Of a stretch of 56,686 nt of DNA, positions 49,964 to 56,686 are shown in pieces. This DNA is from JACQGD01 sp045628725 (GTDB taxonomy: Bacteria > Patescibacteriota > Saccharimonadia > Saccharimonadales > Saccharimonadaceae): NCBI GenBank assembly GCA_045628725.1, contig JAZQPT010000057.1:1-56686 (forward strand), given 5' to 3'. Position 1 is the stretch's first letter; each line of letters opens with the position of its first letter. Both the position numbers and the translations under genes were made by a program. The notes beneath the pieces are model-generated. The model saw only the letters and a list, made by a program, of their open reading frames with translations. It made no database searches and was not told where the DNA came from.

Positions 49964-51013
49964 CTATTTCTCTGCCAGCAGCTCCCTAACGCGGGGGATG
50001 ACTTTGGTGCCATACAGTTCGATCATATGGAGTCGTGCACTTGCCGGCATTGGTCCGCCGCCGTACACCATATCAAACCGTTCAACGCCCAGTAGCCGTA
50101 TCGATTTGGCCATTTTTTGCGCAACAGTTTCGGGTGAGCCTATATATAACGATCCGTTTTCGATCTCGTTCAAGAAATGCTCCCGGGTAACGGGTGCCCA
50201 TCCACGAGATTTGCCAATGCGGTCGAAGTTCTTTTTGTGCGCAGGCCATGCAATATCACGTGCCTGTTTATCGGTGTCAGCAATGAAGCCTGGCGAGTGC
50301 ATCCCTACTGGGTGAACGGGCGTACCGAATTCTTTTGCCGCGCGTTGATACAGGTCCATGTACGGAACGAACCGTTCCGGTGAACCGCCAATAATCGCAA
50401 GCATCAACGGCATGCCATAATGCGCCGCTCGCACGACTGATTGCGGTGAACCGCCAACGCCGATCATCGTTTGCAGGTGTCCAGACTCAGTTTTCGGGTA
50501 TACATCGGTATCTTTGAGCGGCGCTCGCTTTGTACCGGACCAAGTCACCGGCTTTTCTTTCAAAAGTTGTGAAAATAATTCTATTTTTTCTTCAAACAAA
50601 ATATCGTAGTCCGCCAAATCATAACCAAACAATGGGAATGATTCCGTAAACGAACCGCGGCCTAATATAACTTGCGCGCGACCGTTTGACAGCGCATCGA
50701 GTGTTGCAAATCGTTCAAATACACGGACTGGATCATCAGAACTCAGTACCGTTACACCCGATGCTAATTTGATTGTTTTTGTCTGCGTCGCGATACCCGC
50801 CAGCACCATCTCTGGGCTCGATATAGAAAAATCGGATCGATGATGCTCGCCCAGTGCGATTGCGTCAACCCCTAGCGAATCGGCGACAACCGCTTCTTTT
50901 ATAACTTGACGAATTGCTTCGGCGTGAGTAAAGAGCTTGCCATTATCGTCTACAGGGATATCCCCAAACGTGTCCAGTCCAAATTGTATATTCAAAGATG
51001 TATCGCGGGTCAT
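49964..51013 (-). CDS. LLM-class flavin-dependent oxidoreductase
   Basis: A 349-residue TIM-barrel flavoenzyme of the bacterial luciferase-like family. GLDTFGDIPVDDNG, the DAIALGEHHRSDFS segment, the ASGVTVLSSDDPVRVFERF strand and the C-terminal barrel helices fit. It uses FMN (or F420) for monooxygenation or oxidation; substrate unknown. The AAAGGTACTT ribosome site precedes the ATG at 51013; a TATAAA-like -10 lies further upstream. Confidence 0.85.
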   Translation of the reverse strand: MTRDTSLNIQFGLDTFGDIPVDDNGKLFTHAEAIRQVIKEAVVADSLGVDAIALGEHHRSDFSISSPEMVLAGIATQTKTIKLASGVTVLSSDDPVRVFERFATLDALSNGRAQVILGRGSFTESFPLFGYDLADYDILFEEKIELFSQLLKEKPVTWSGTKRAPLKDTDVYPKTESGHLQTMIGVGGSPQSVVRAAHYGMPLMLAIIGGSPERFVPYMDLYQRAAKEFGTPVHPVGMHSPGFIADTDKQARDIAWPAHKKNFDRIGKSRGWAPVTREHFLNEIENGSLYIGSPETVAQKMAKSIRLLGVERFDMVYGGGPMPASARLHMIELYGTKVIPRVRELLAEK

Positions 51014-51106
51014 AAGTACCTTTTTGCTATATTTTTTATAGTGATTCTATCATAGCATAATGAATAGCCTATCGCACAGATAGATCATTCGTTATCGTCT
51101 ATATCA

Positions 51107-52699
51107 CTACATCATCGTATCTTTTTTGCCCTGCAAAAAGCCAAGCCATTGCCGAATCAGACGCACGATTGTTTTTAACGGGAGATCAATTGCAACATCT
51201 AATATGCGGGCGACGATATTAAACTTTTCCGATCGTTTGACGATCCATTTACCGATAAATATAAACGGTAGATAGATGAAATTGCGCACCATAGACGCGA
51301 AGCCTTGATCAGTAGAGACATGCTCGATATCTTTATAGTGAAGCGTTAATCGATATCCTAAAAAGTTCGCAACTGAGAATAAAAACAGGAACAACCCCGC
51401 TTCGGGAATTGTATAATCTAGCGACACGAGCCGTGGAATTACCATGTAAAACGCAAGTGCAAATGTCATGCCGAATAGTATCTCGAATGCGTAATTTTTC
51501 TTTTGTTTGTTCGGGTATTTTAATGCGACAATCGTCGGTTTGTCCTCGACGTGCAGCATTGAGCGTATATATCTTTGCAGCGCTTGCTTGTTTAAATCAG
51601 ATGGCTTTTTATAGGTCACTACGCCAATAATTAAAAATAGTATAGGCAAAATGAGATTAATCGCTAATGGCATCAATTGGACACCGCCAGTAACAATTAG
51701 TTCATACGGTATTTCGATAAGCAGCCCCACTACCACATAGGCTAGCAGTAAAAACATCGTACTTTTTATCATTCCGTGATTAACCGTCTGCTTGGTCTTT
51801 TTATAAATGCGGTCAATGTGCGACCCAATAAAGGCTTCGGTCTTATACGGCTGTGAGATAACAGGAGCCGATTTCGTATCATCCAGCATTTCAAAATAAC
51901 TCTGTCGAATAACGTGTAGCGGTGCACCGTTATTTGCGACAAAGCGTAGCAATTCATTAGCTGCTTTATGTCCGTTATACTCATCGAATCGTTTGTTAAA
52001 TGTCACGAACTGATCAACATCAACCGGCGTCATTCTATATAACTGGAATAACCCGCTACGCGCATTTGCATCATTCGATTTTAATAGTTCTTTATGGATT
52101 GCGCTATACAATAGTTTGGGTAAATCTTCTTTTTCGATGCCATCCATAGTACTAATTATTCGACTGTAATCGACCGTCTCTGTAAAGAAATTATGTGCAA
52201 AATGTACAAACGATAGTATTCGTATTGGGTTATTAAGCAGCTGTTCTGTTTGAACTGACAGCAGGTCTAAAATCCACCTATCGTAGGTGCTAGCGGGAAC
52301 CGCCGAAGATGCTAGTTTTTCGCGCAGGCTGGCATACGATGCGATCAAAATATCGAGGTCTTTAATTACTTCATTTGGAGTGCTGTCGTTTTTTAGGTAC
52401 CCGGCCTGCGTCAATTCAATGACCAATTCTCGCCCTAGTTTATGACGCGCTTTTGTCATAACGATGTTGCGTCGATAAAACCGCAAAATCGCAGATTGTG
52501 TCAACATGTTATCTTCGATATTCTCGGCAACGCTACGCAACTGCTCGTACGAAGTAATAAATGTACTGCCAACATTTGACACATGTAACGTATTTGTAGA
52601 TTCATTTGTCGGTTCGCGGCGATCATAGGCCTCGATACCAGCCAGTGATTTTTGTAAAAATTCACCGCTTTTTGTTAGTCGTGATTGCTCACTGTTCAT
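51107..52699 (-). CDS. Hypothetical four-segment membrane protein cotranscribed with the TetR regulator
   Basis: A 530-residue protein not recognised. Residues 1-305 are a soluble helical domain (NIEDNMLTQSAILRFYRRNIV and similar). Four membrane segments follow at about 313-332, 343-362, 402-420 and 430-448, with a basic C-terminal region of about 80 residues that includes an amphipathic helix (FIGKWIVKRSEKFN). It begins 2 bases after the TetR stop, so it is coexpressed with, and probably controlled by, that regulator. Confidence 0.6.
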   Translation of the reverse strand: MNSEQSRLTKSGEFLQKSLAGIEAYDRREPTNESTNTLHVSNVGSTFITSYEQLRSVAENIEDNMLTQSAILRFYRRNIVMTKARHKLGRELVIELTQAGYLKNDSTPNEVIKDLDILIASYASLREKLASSAVPASTYDRWILDLLSVQTEQLLNNPIRILSFVHFAHNFFTETVDYSRIISTMDGIEKEDLPKLLYSAIHKELLKSNDANARSGLFQLYRMTPVDVDQFVTFNKRFDEYNGHKAANELLRFVANNGAPLHVIRQSYFEMLDDTKSAPVISQPYKTEAFIGSHIDRIYKKTKQTVNHGMIKSTMFLLLAYVVVGLLIEIPYELIVTGGVQLMPLAINLILPILFLIIGVVTYKKPSDLNKQALQRYIRSMLHVEDKPTIVALKYPNKQKKNYAFEILFGMTFALAFYMVIPRLVSLDYTIPEAGLFLFLFSVANFLGYRLTLHYKDIEHVSTDQGFASMVRNFIYLPFIFIGKWIVKRSEKFNIVARILDVAIDLPLKTIVRLIRQWLGFLQGKKDTMM

Positions 52700-52701
52700 A
52701 G

Positions 52702-53283
52702 CTACTTTGTGCCTCTCGTTAGTTCGCGGAGTCCGCCCTCAATATATCTAAGTGCGGCTGGCATATACACTACACTGTTACGCCCAAACTGCATTCGGTA
52801 CGACAATATCGCTCGTATACATGCGGCCACCATATGCGCTTGAATAGAATCGCGTGGAAAATGCTGCTCCTGTGCAATTAATATAACGATTCGCTTTTCT
52901 AGGCGCGACAGAATATCAGCCAAATATGATTGAAGCGCCGGTGTCGTCGCAATAATTAATTTTTCTCTATCGTAATCTTTGTCCGAGAGGATCGTATCAT
53001 AGTTTTCATCTGCGAACGCCTGCATAGCATCAAGAACACTCATGTGTCCGCGTTGTTCTATTGACGAAATAAATGAATCAATAAACGACTGGATATCACC
53101 AAAGATAATTGCTTCTTTTGACGAATAGTACGAAAATATTGTTCGCTGAGATACATTTGCTCGCTGGGCAATATCACCAAGAGTCGTTTCTTGGTAGCCA
53201 TATTGATTGAATAGTTCACTCGCAGCTAGGTATATAGCTCTGCTGGTTTCTAGTTTCTTTTTCTCACGAAGAGACGTTGTCAT
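52702..53283 (-). CDS. TetR/AcrR-family transcriptional regulator
   Basis: A 193-residue repressor-type protein. The N-terminal helix-turn-helix is clear (TTLGDIAQRANVSQRTIFSY, about residues 34-53, followed by YSSKEAIIFGD); the rest is a helical ligand-binding domain. TATAAT ends 6 bases before the ATG, so it is leaderless. It diverges from the PAP2-lipid kinase pair, and inverted repeats in the shared 135-base gap are candidate operators, so it may control both directions. Confidence 0.88.
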   Translation of the reverse strand: MTTSLREKKKLETSRAIYLAASELFNQYGYQETTLGDIAQRANVSQRTIFSYYSSKEAIIFGDIQSFIDSFISSIEQRGHMSVLDAMQAFADENYDTILSDKDYDREKLIIATTPALQSYLADILSRLEKRIVILIAQEQHFPRDSIQAHMVAACIRAILSYRMQFGRNSVVYMPAALRYIEGGLRELTRGTK

Positions 53284-53289
53284 ATCTTC

Positions 53290-53295
53290 ATTATA
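53290..53295 (-). promoter_or_regulatory. -10 element of leaderless tetR promoter
   Basis: TATAAT on the minus strand ending 6 bases before the ATG at 53283. Confidence 0.6.
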
Positions 53296-53321
53296 CTACA
53301 TTCAGTGTAAAAATGCAACGA

Positions 53322-53338
53322 GTGCAAAAATAATGCAC
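53322..53338. promoter_or_regulatory. Inverted repeat in tetR intergenic region
   Basis: GTGCA - 7 bases - TGCAC. Possible binding site between the two divergent promoters; short, so uncertain. Confidence 0.3.
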
Positions 53339-53372
53339 AAAAGTACGTTTAGCGAGCTGAGCTTTATAAGTT

Positions 53373-53391
53373 TTTACGATACGTACGTAAA
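53373..53391. promoter_or_regulatory. Candidate TetR operator overlapping the PAP2 promoter
   Basis: TTTACG - 7 bases - CGTAAA with ACGTACGT in the middle. It overlaps where the -35 of the promoter at 53406 should lie, a typical repressor position. Confidence 0.4.
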
Positions 53392-53405
53392 CATAGTAAC
53401 CTTGG

Positions 53406-53411
53406 TATAAT
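53406..53411 (+). promoter_or_regulatory. -10 element of leaderless promoter for the PAP2-lipid kinase pair
   Basis: TATAAT ending 7 bases before the ATG at 53419. Confidence 0.6.
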
Positions 53412-53418
53412 TAATATA

Positions 53419-54117
53419 ATGAGTCTTACTACTTTTGTACAAAACAATAAACGCCTCGTGACACGCATCGGTATGTCGCTTGGGTTGTTCCTTTTAGTTG
53501 CCGGCCTGTTCGGAGTCGTCGCAGATAACGTACACGAAGGCGACACGCTTGCATTCGACCAATCCGTACTGCAGGCTATTAACAAAACGTCGACACCCGA
53601 ACTGGACCGGTTCTTTTTGATACTGACCGAATTTGGCGGCGTTGCATTTGTAGCGCTTGTTACAATCGCGTTATTTTGCTATCTCATCTACAAAAAACAG
53701 CGCTATAATGCTCTACTACTTGGCGCAGGTGTTGGTGGCGCAGCATTAATAAATTATTTAGCAAAGATCACATTCGTACGCGAACGACCTGATTTATGGA
53801 ATCAACTGATCACCGAAACCACCTACTCGTTCCCTAGTGGTCACGCGGCGGGCAGCAGCGCACTGGCGATATGCATCGTCGCGATACTATGGCAAACGAG
53901 GTGGCGAATACCTGCGCTCATTCTAGCGGCCATATACATTCCGTTGATCGGCTATTCACGCATGTATCTGGGGGTGCATTACCTGACGGATATAACAGCC
54001 GGGTGGATCCTAAGCGTTGCATGGGCGACGGTAGTTATCAGCCTTTTTTATACGCGAAGGTCACGAAATCTATTTCATCAAAATAACAACACTACCCATT
54101 CGAAAGGTTCACTATGA
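53419..54117 (+). CDS. PAP2-family phosphatase
   Basis: A 232-residue polytopic membrane phosphatase. The three motifs are complete: KITFVRERPD (about residues 115-124), SFPSGHAAGSSAL (about 137-149) and YSRMYLGVHYLTDITAG (about 178-194). It removes phosphate from lipid phosphates such as phosphatidic acid or undecaprenyl diphosphate on the outer face of the membrane. Its stop overlaps the lipid kinase ATG by four bases, so the two are coupled. Confidence 0.9.
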   Translation: MSLTTFVQNNKRLVTRIGMSLGLFLLVAGLFGVVADNVHEGDTLAFDQSVLQAINKTSTPELDRFFLILTEFGGVAFVALVTIALFCYLIYKKQRYNALLLGAGVGGAALINYLAKITFVRERPDLWNQLITETTYSFPSGHAAGSSALAICIVAILWQTRWRIPALILAAIYIPLIGYSRMYLGVHYLTDITAGWILSVAWATVVISLFYTRRSRNLFHQNNNTTHSKGSL

Positions 54118-55004
54118 GCCATAGATTCGACGAAGTTGTCATTATCTACAACCCAAACAGTACAGGCGACGGCAAAAAGAATGCCCTTACCCTCAAGCAA
54201 GATCTCGTTCGGGCTGGTTACAAAAATCCAGTAACAATGCGTCAGACAGAGCGCGCCGGACATGCCGAAGATATCGCACACGAGTATGCGGCGTCGAGTA
54301 AAAAAATCTTACTTGTTTCGTCTAGTGGTGACGGCGGATATCATGAAATGGTTAACGGCATTATCGAATCATCGGCAACTAACATAACGGCCGGCCTGCT
54401 GCCATCTGGCAACGCAAATGACCATTACAATGCGCTGATGAATGAGAATGATAACCTTGTCAGTAACATCACCTCTGGTTCGGTGCGTCATATAGATATA
54501 CTTAAAGTTACCTCGACTAGCGGCGGCAAGCCGTGGATTCGCTATGCACATTCGTACGCGGGTATTGGTCTGTCGCCTGCAGTTGGACGACAGCTGACTA
54601 AAACAGACCTCAATCCACTGAATGAAAAGTGGCTAGTAATCAAATACTTATTTAAATACACCCACGCAACGATCAAAATTAACGGTGACAAAAAGCGTTT
54701 TAGTAGTCTGGTGTTTAGTAATATTGATCAGATGTCAAAAGTGCTAAAACTTTCTAAATCAAGTTCTGTCAGTGATGGAAAATTCGAAGTAAATTCTATC
54801 CACTACCAATCAAAACTGCACGTGATTATGTCGTTGATAAAATCAGCAACCTTTGGACTTGATGAGATTAAATCGTACGACAGTTATACTTTTCAAACTA
54901 CAAAAAAATTACTATTACAGCTTGATGGCGAAGTATATAAACTTGATAAAGATAGCGACGTTACTATAGAGTGTGCGCCTCATGCTCTACGTACGATTTT
55001 GTAG
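54114..55004 (+). CDS. Diacylglycerol-kinase-fold lipid kinase
   Basis: A 296-residue cytoplasmic kinase of the DAGK catalytic (DgkB/YegS) family. IIYNPNSTGDGKKN at the N-terminus is the NPxSG-type motif; SSSGDGGYHEMVNG (about residues 63-76) replaces the usual GGDGTxxEVxNG, and LLPSGNANDHYNAL is the GTxNDFA-type motif. It phosphorylates a lipid alcohol such as diacylglycerol or undecaprenol. Coupled to the PAP2 phosphatase upstream, the two could balance a lipid and its phosphate. Confidence 0.87.
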   Translation: MSHRFDEVVIIYNPNSTGDGKKNALTLKQDLVRAGYKNPVTMRQTERAGHAEDIAHEYAASSKKILLVSSSGDGGYHEMVNGIIESSATNITAGLLPSGNANDHYNALMNENDNLVSNITSGSVRHIDILKVTSTSGGKPWIRYAHSYAGIGLSPAVGRQLTKTDLNPLNEKWLVIKYLFKYTHATIKINGDKKRFSSLVFSNIDQMSKVLKLSKSSSVSDGKFEVNSIHYQSKLHVIMSLIKSATFGLDEIKSYDSYTFQTTKKLLLQLDGEVYKLDKDSDVTIECAPHALRTIL

Positions 55005-55119
55005 TGGCAAACTCGATCAATTGATTATTTAACTACAGACCAACCATTCCTCATACAGGTATACTACTAGACTTAGGGCTCGACAATAGTAAAGCCATTT
55101 TGCATCGTGCCCTATGTCA

Positions 55120-56346
55120 TTAACCTATATGTTCACGAATGACTTTTGGGATAGACAACACAGGCGACAAACGATTACTGTCAAATGTTGCTGCCCAAGG
55201 ATTTTCAATACCACGAATTGTGTCCGACAAAATCATAGCCGCTACCGTTCCGTTCGTCAGTCCCCACTTCATAAGTCCGGTGGCCGTAAACATATGCGTC
55301 GACCATGGATATAACTTACCGATGAGTGGCATATCGTCATACCCTAAGTAATCGCGGTGCGACCATTTATAGATCGGATCAGACACGTTAAAGTATGTAC
55401 GCGCATATTCGGCAAGTCGCTCATAGCGCGTTTCGGCATTCCAGCGCGTACCAAGTATATGCCCTTCGCCGCCAATTAACAGCAACGAATCTTCGCCACT
55501 ATACACAGGCATGATTGAATAATGATTCTTGTCAGGTGAAATATACATACCGTGTAGTTCGTCCTTTAATTTGCAGGCTACAATGTATGACTGCTGTGGA
55601 TATTCCAAACTGGCATATGTCCCACGAGCAGCTAGCGGAGCTGTTGGTATATTCGTCGCCACTACAACGTCACGCGCAAACACCTTACCTGTCAAAGTAC
55701 TAACGCGTGGCGGCTCTCCACTGTTGATACTTATGACATCTGAATGTTCAAAAATAAACGAACCATTCCCGTTAATTACCCTAGCGAGGCCCGACAGGTA
55801 TTTATAAATATGAAATGTTGCCTGGTTAGAAAATCGTACCGCGCCTTGGATGTGGAATGGTAAATCACTGGTCGTTTCGTATGTCGCAGGCAGGCCATAC
55901 GAACGAGCCGTGGCCGCTTCCTTTACGAACGCATCGACATTCGTGGGATCTGTCGTATATACATAGCTATCCTCTCGCCGCCAGTCACATTCAATACTCT
56001 CGTCAGTAATGATTATTTCTATCTGTGCAATTGCAGCTTCGTTGGCTTCGCCGTATATCCGTGCGGTTTCTTTGCCTAATCGATTGGTTAGTTTATCGTA
56101 AATTAAATTGTGCTGGGACGTGACTTTTCCTGTCGTATAGCCACTGACGCCTGACCCAATATAATCCTTTTCTAGTACGGCAACTTTGAGGCCAGATTTT
56201 TTTAATAAATATGCCGTCGTTAGCCCCATAATGCCAGCTCCGACTATAATCACATCGACCGTTAATTCACCCATTAGCTGTGAGTATTCGTCGCGCTCAA
56301 CGCTTTTAATCCAATATGACGTGCGGGTTTCTGGTATATCTATCAT
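55120..56346 (-). CDS. FAD-dependent amino acid/amine oxidase-like protein
   Basis: A 408-residue DadA/GlpO-fold oxidoreductase. TRTSYWIKSVERDEYSQL, DVIIVGAGIMGLTTAYLLKK (FAD motif) and SGVSGYTTGKVTSQH resemble the YhfW-type Rieske/FAD proteins. YhfW-like proteins normally continue into a Rieske iron-sulphur domain; this one ends after ENPWAATFDSNRLSPV and lacks it. Substrate unknown. The ATG at 56346 follows AAGGATGA; a longer frame to 56406 has no family resemblance. The 115 bases to 55005 between the convergent lipid kinase and this gene contain only a weak AGGGC/GCCCT stem. Confidence 0.75.
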   Translation of the reverse strand: MIDIPETRTSYWIKSVERDEYSQLMGELTVDVIIVGAGIMGLTTAYLLKKSGLKVAVLEKDYIGSGVSGYTTGKVTSQHNLIYDKLTNRLGKETARIYGEANEAAIAQIEIIITDESIECDWRREDSYVYTTDPTNVDAFVKEAATARSYGLPATYETTSDLPFHIQGAVRFSNQATFHIYKYLSGLARVINGNGSFIFEHSDVISINSGEPPRVSTLTGKVFARDVVVATNIPTAPLAARGTYASLEYPQQSYIVACKLKDELHGMYISPDKNHYSIMPVYSGEDSLLLIGGEGHILGTRWNAETRYERLAEYARTYFNVSDPIYKWSHRDYLGYDDMPLIGKLYPWSTHMFTATGLMKWGLTNGTVAAMILSDTIRGIENPWAATFDSNRLSPVLSIPKVIREHIG

Positions 56347-56544
56347 GTCTTCATCCTTACCTACATTTAATAATAGCTGTAAGTTTTTAGATGTAATAAA
56401 TATCACACTTCAGAGGCATGTTTATTTGCTCTAATATAAAAGCTACTTTATTGTGCCGTAGTTTCGTACCCCGTACCCCTCTCTCGCGTCTTGCATCAAT
56501 CTATTATAAATGCATGATAGTTGTCATTAGTATTATGATTTCTT
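56347..56544. other. AT-rich non-coding stretch
   Basis: No convincing gene. It holds the upstream region of the FAD oxidoreductase and a tandem CGTACCC direct repeat near 56468-56480. Confidence 0.5.
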
Positions 56545-56580
56545 AAAAAGCAAAGAGAGACATTTTCATGTCTCTCTTTT
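56545..56580 (-). terminator. Strong terminator of the right-edge RNA
   Basis: Perfect 11-bp stem AAAGAGAGACA (56552-56562) / TGTCTCTCTTT (56569-56579) with a 6-base loop. On the minus strand it is followed by GCTTTTT; on the plus strand by only one more T. Confidence 0.85.
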
Positions 56581-56586
56581 GGAAGA

Positions 56587-56686
56587 TTTGCACCAACAGA
56601 TGTGGCCTACTAACTAAATAACTTGAACTATTGAACTTGATCGGCCACACATAATGATCATGTGCTGTATCACTTCGTCTTCCTGT
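56587..56686 (-). rRNA. Probable 3' end of 23S rRNA (partial), or an unknown structured RNA
   Basis: Read on the minus strand it gives GAAGACGAAGUGAUACAG, a small hairpin (GCACAU/AUGUGU), then GCCGAUCAAGUUCAAUAG. The order GACGA, UGAUA, hairpin, GCCGA, AAUAG is that of the last helix region of domain VI of bacterial 23S rRNA, though several conserved positions differ. No reading frame is present. A stem GGCCACA/TGTGGCC (56643-56649 and 56601-56607) and an outer GGAAGA/TCTTCC pairing (56581-56586 and 56678-56683) are also possible, so a separate small RNA ending at the terminator is an alternative. There is no room for a 5S gene before the terminator. Confidence 0.4.

Noticed and set aside
55075..55111. 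AGGGC/GCCCT stem as a terminator between the lipid kinase and FAD oxidoreductase
   Set aside because: The stem has a mismatch, a long loop and no T-run.
1..56686. CRISPR array, prophage, insertion sequence or tRNA genes
   Set aside because: No spaced direct repeats, no phage or transposase genes, and no tRNA fold was found in the gaps.
1..56686. Recoded TGA (genetic code 25)
   Set aside because: Several genes end at TGA within ATGA overlaps (cyoB/cyoC, split transketolase, PAP2/kinase), so TGA acts as a stop.

Overview
This window most likely comes from a Patescibacteria/CPR bacterium of the Candidatus Saccharibacteria (TM7) type. That is an inference from gene content and style, not from a marker search. 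The genes are compact, most are on the minus strand, and many stops and starts overlap as TAATG or ATGA. The latter show that TGA is a stop, which argues against the recoded code 25 of Gracilibacteria/Absconditabacteria. Codon use is moderately AT-leaning, and no tRNA, CRISPR array, prophage or insertion sequence was seen.

Layout. 1-5.5 kb: start of a probable GspE/PilB-type ATPase, a SpoU-family RNA methylase, dnaE, and three small membrane-associated proteins. 5.5-10.6 kb: galU, then a gatC-gatA-(membrane HEPN-like protein)-gatB-NUDIX operon that makes Gln-tRNA(Gln)/Asn-tRNA(Asn) by transamidation. 10.6-18 kb: a self-contained lipoprotein cassette, a GtrA-like membrane protein, a DEAD-box helicase with a long leader, a large two-membrane-segment trypsin-like pseudoprotease with a Q/P-rich tail, and uvrB. 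18-27 kb: a LOG-fold protein with an unknown partner, then a carbohydrate block (rpiB, rpe, split transketolase, PfkB kinase, class II aldolase, second PfkB kinase) and gap. 27-32.5 kb: a short RelA/SpoT enzyme, a second stand-alone cassette, inorganic pyrophosphatase, a glycerophosphodiesterase, thioredoxin reductase and an FKBP isomerase. 32.5-39 kb: a compact aerobic chain, NDH-2 plus a complete cyoABCDE bo3-type quinol oxidase. 39-43 kb: pheS, a flavin split-barrel protein and pheT. 43-56.4 kb: aquaporin-like channel, inositol monophosphatase family enzyme, a decayed NUDIX gene, rmuC, PAP2 phosphatases, a lipid kinase, a TetR regulator, an LLM flavoenzyme with an F420/NADP-type reductase, and an FAD oxidoreductase. 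The last 100 bases on the minus strand resemble the 3' end of a 23S rRNA followed by a strong terminator.

How it fits together. The genome looks host-dependent but able to rearrange sugar phosphates, reoxidise NADH with oxygen and remodel scavenged lipids or undecaprenyl carriers. A clear regulatory pattern runs through the window: most transcription units that begin a gene have a TGnTATAAT-like -10 element ending only 6-9 bases before the ATG and no Shine-Dalgarno sequence, so they are probably leaderless. Genes inside operons and a few single genes use a normal AAGGAG-type site.
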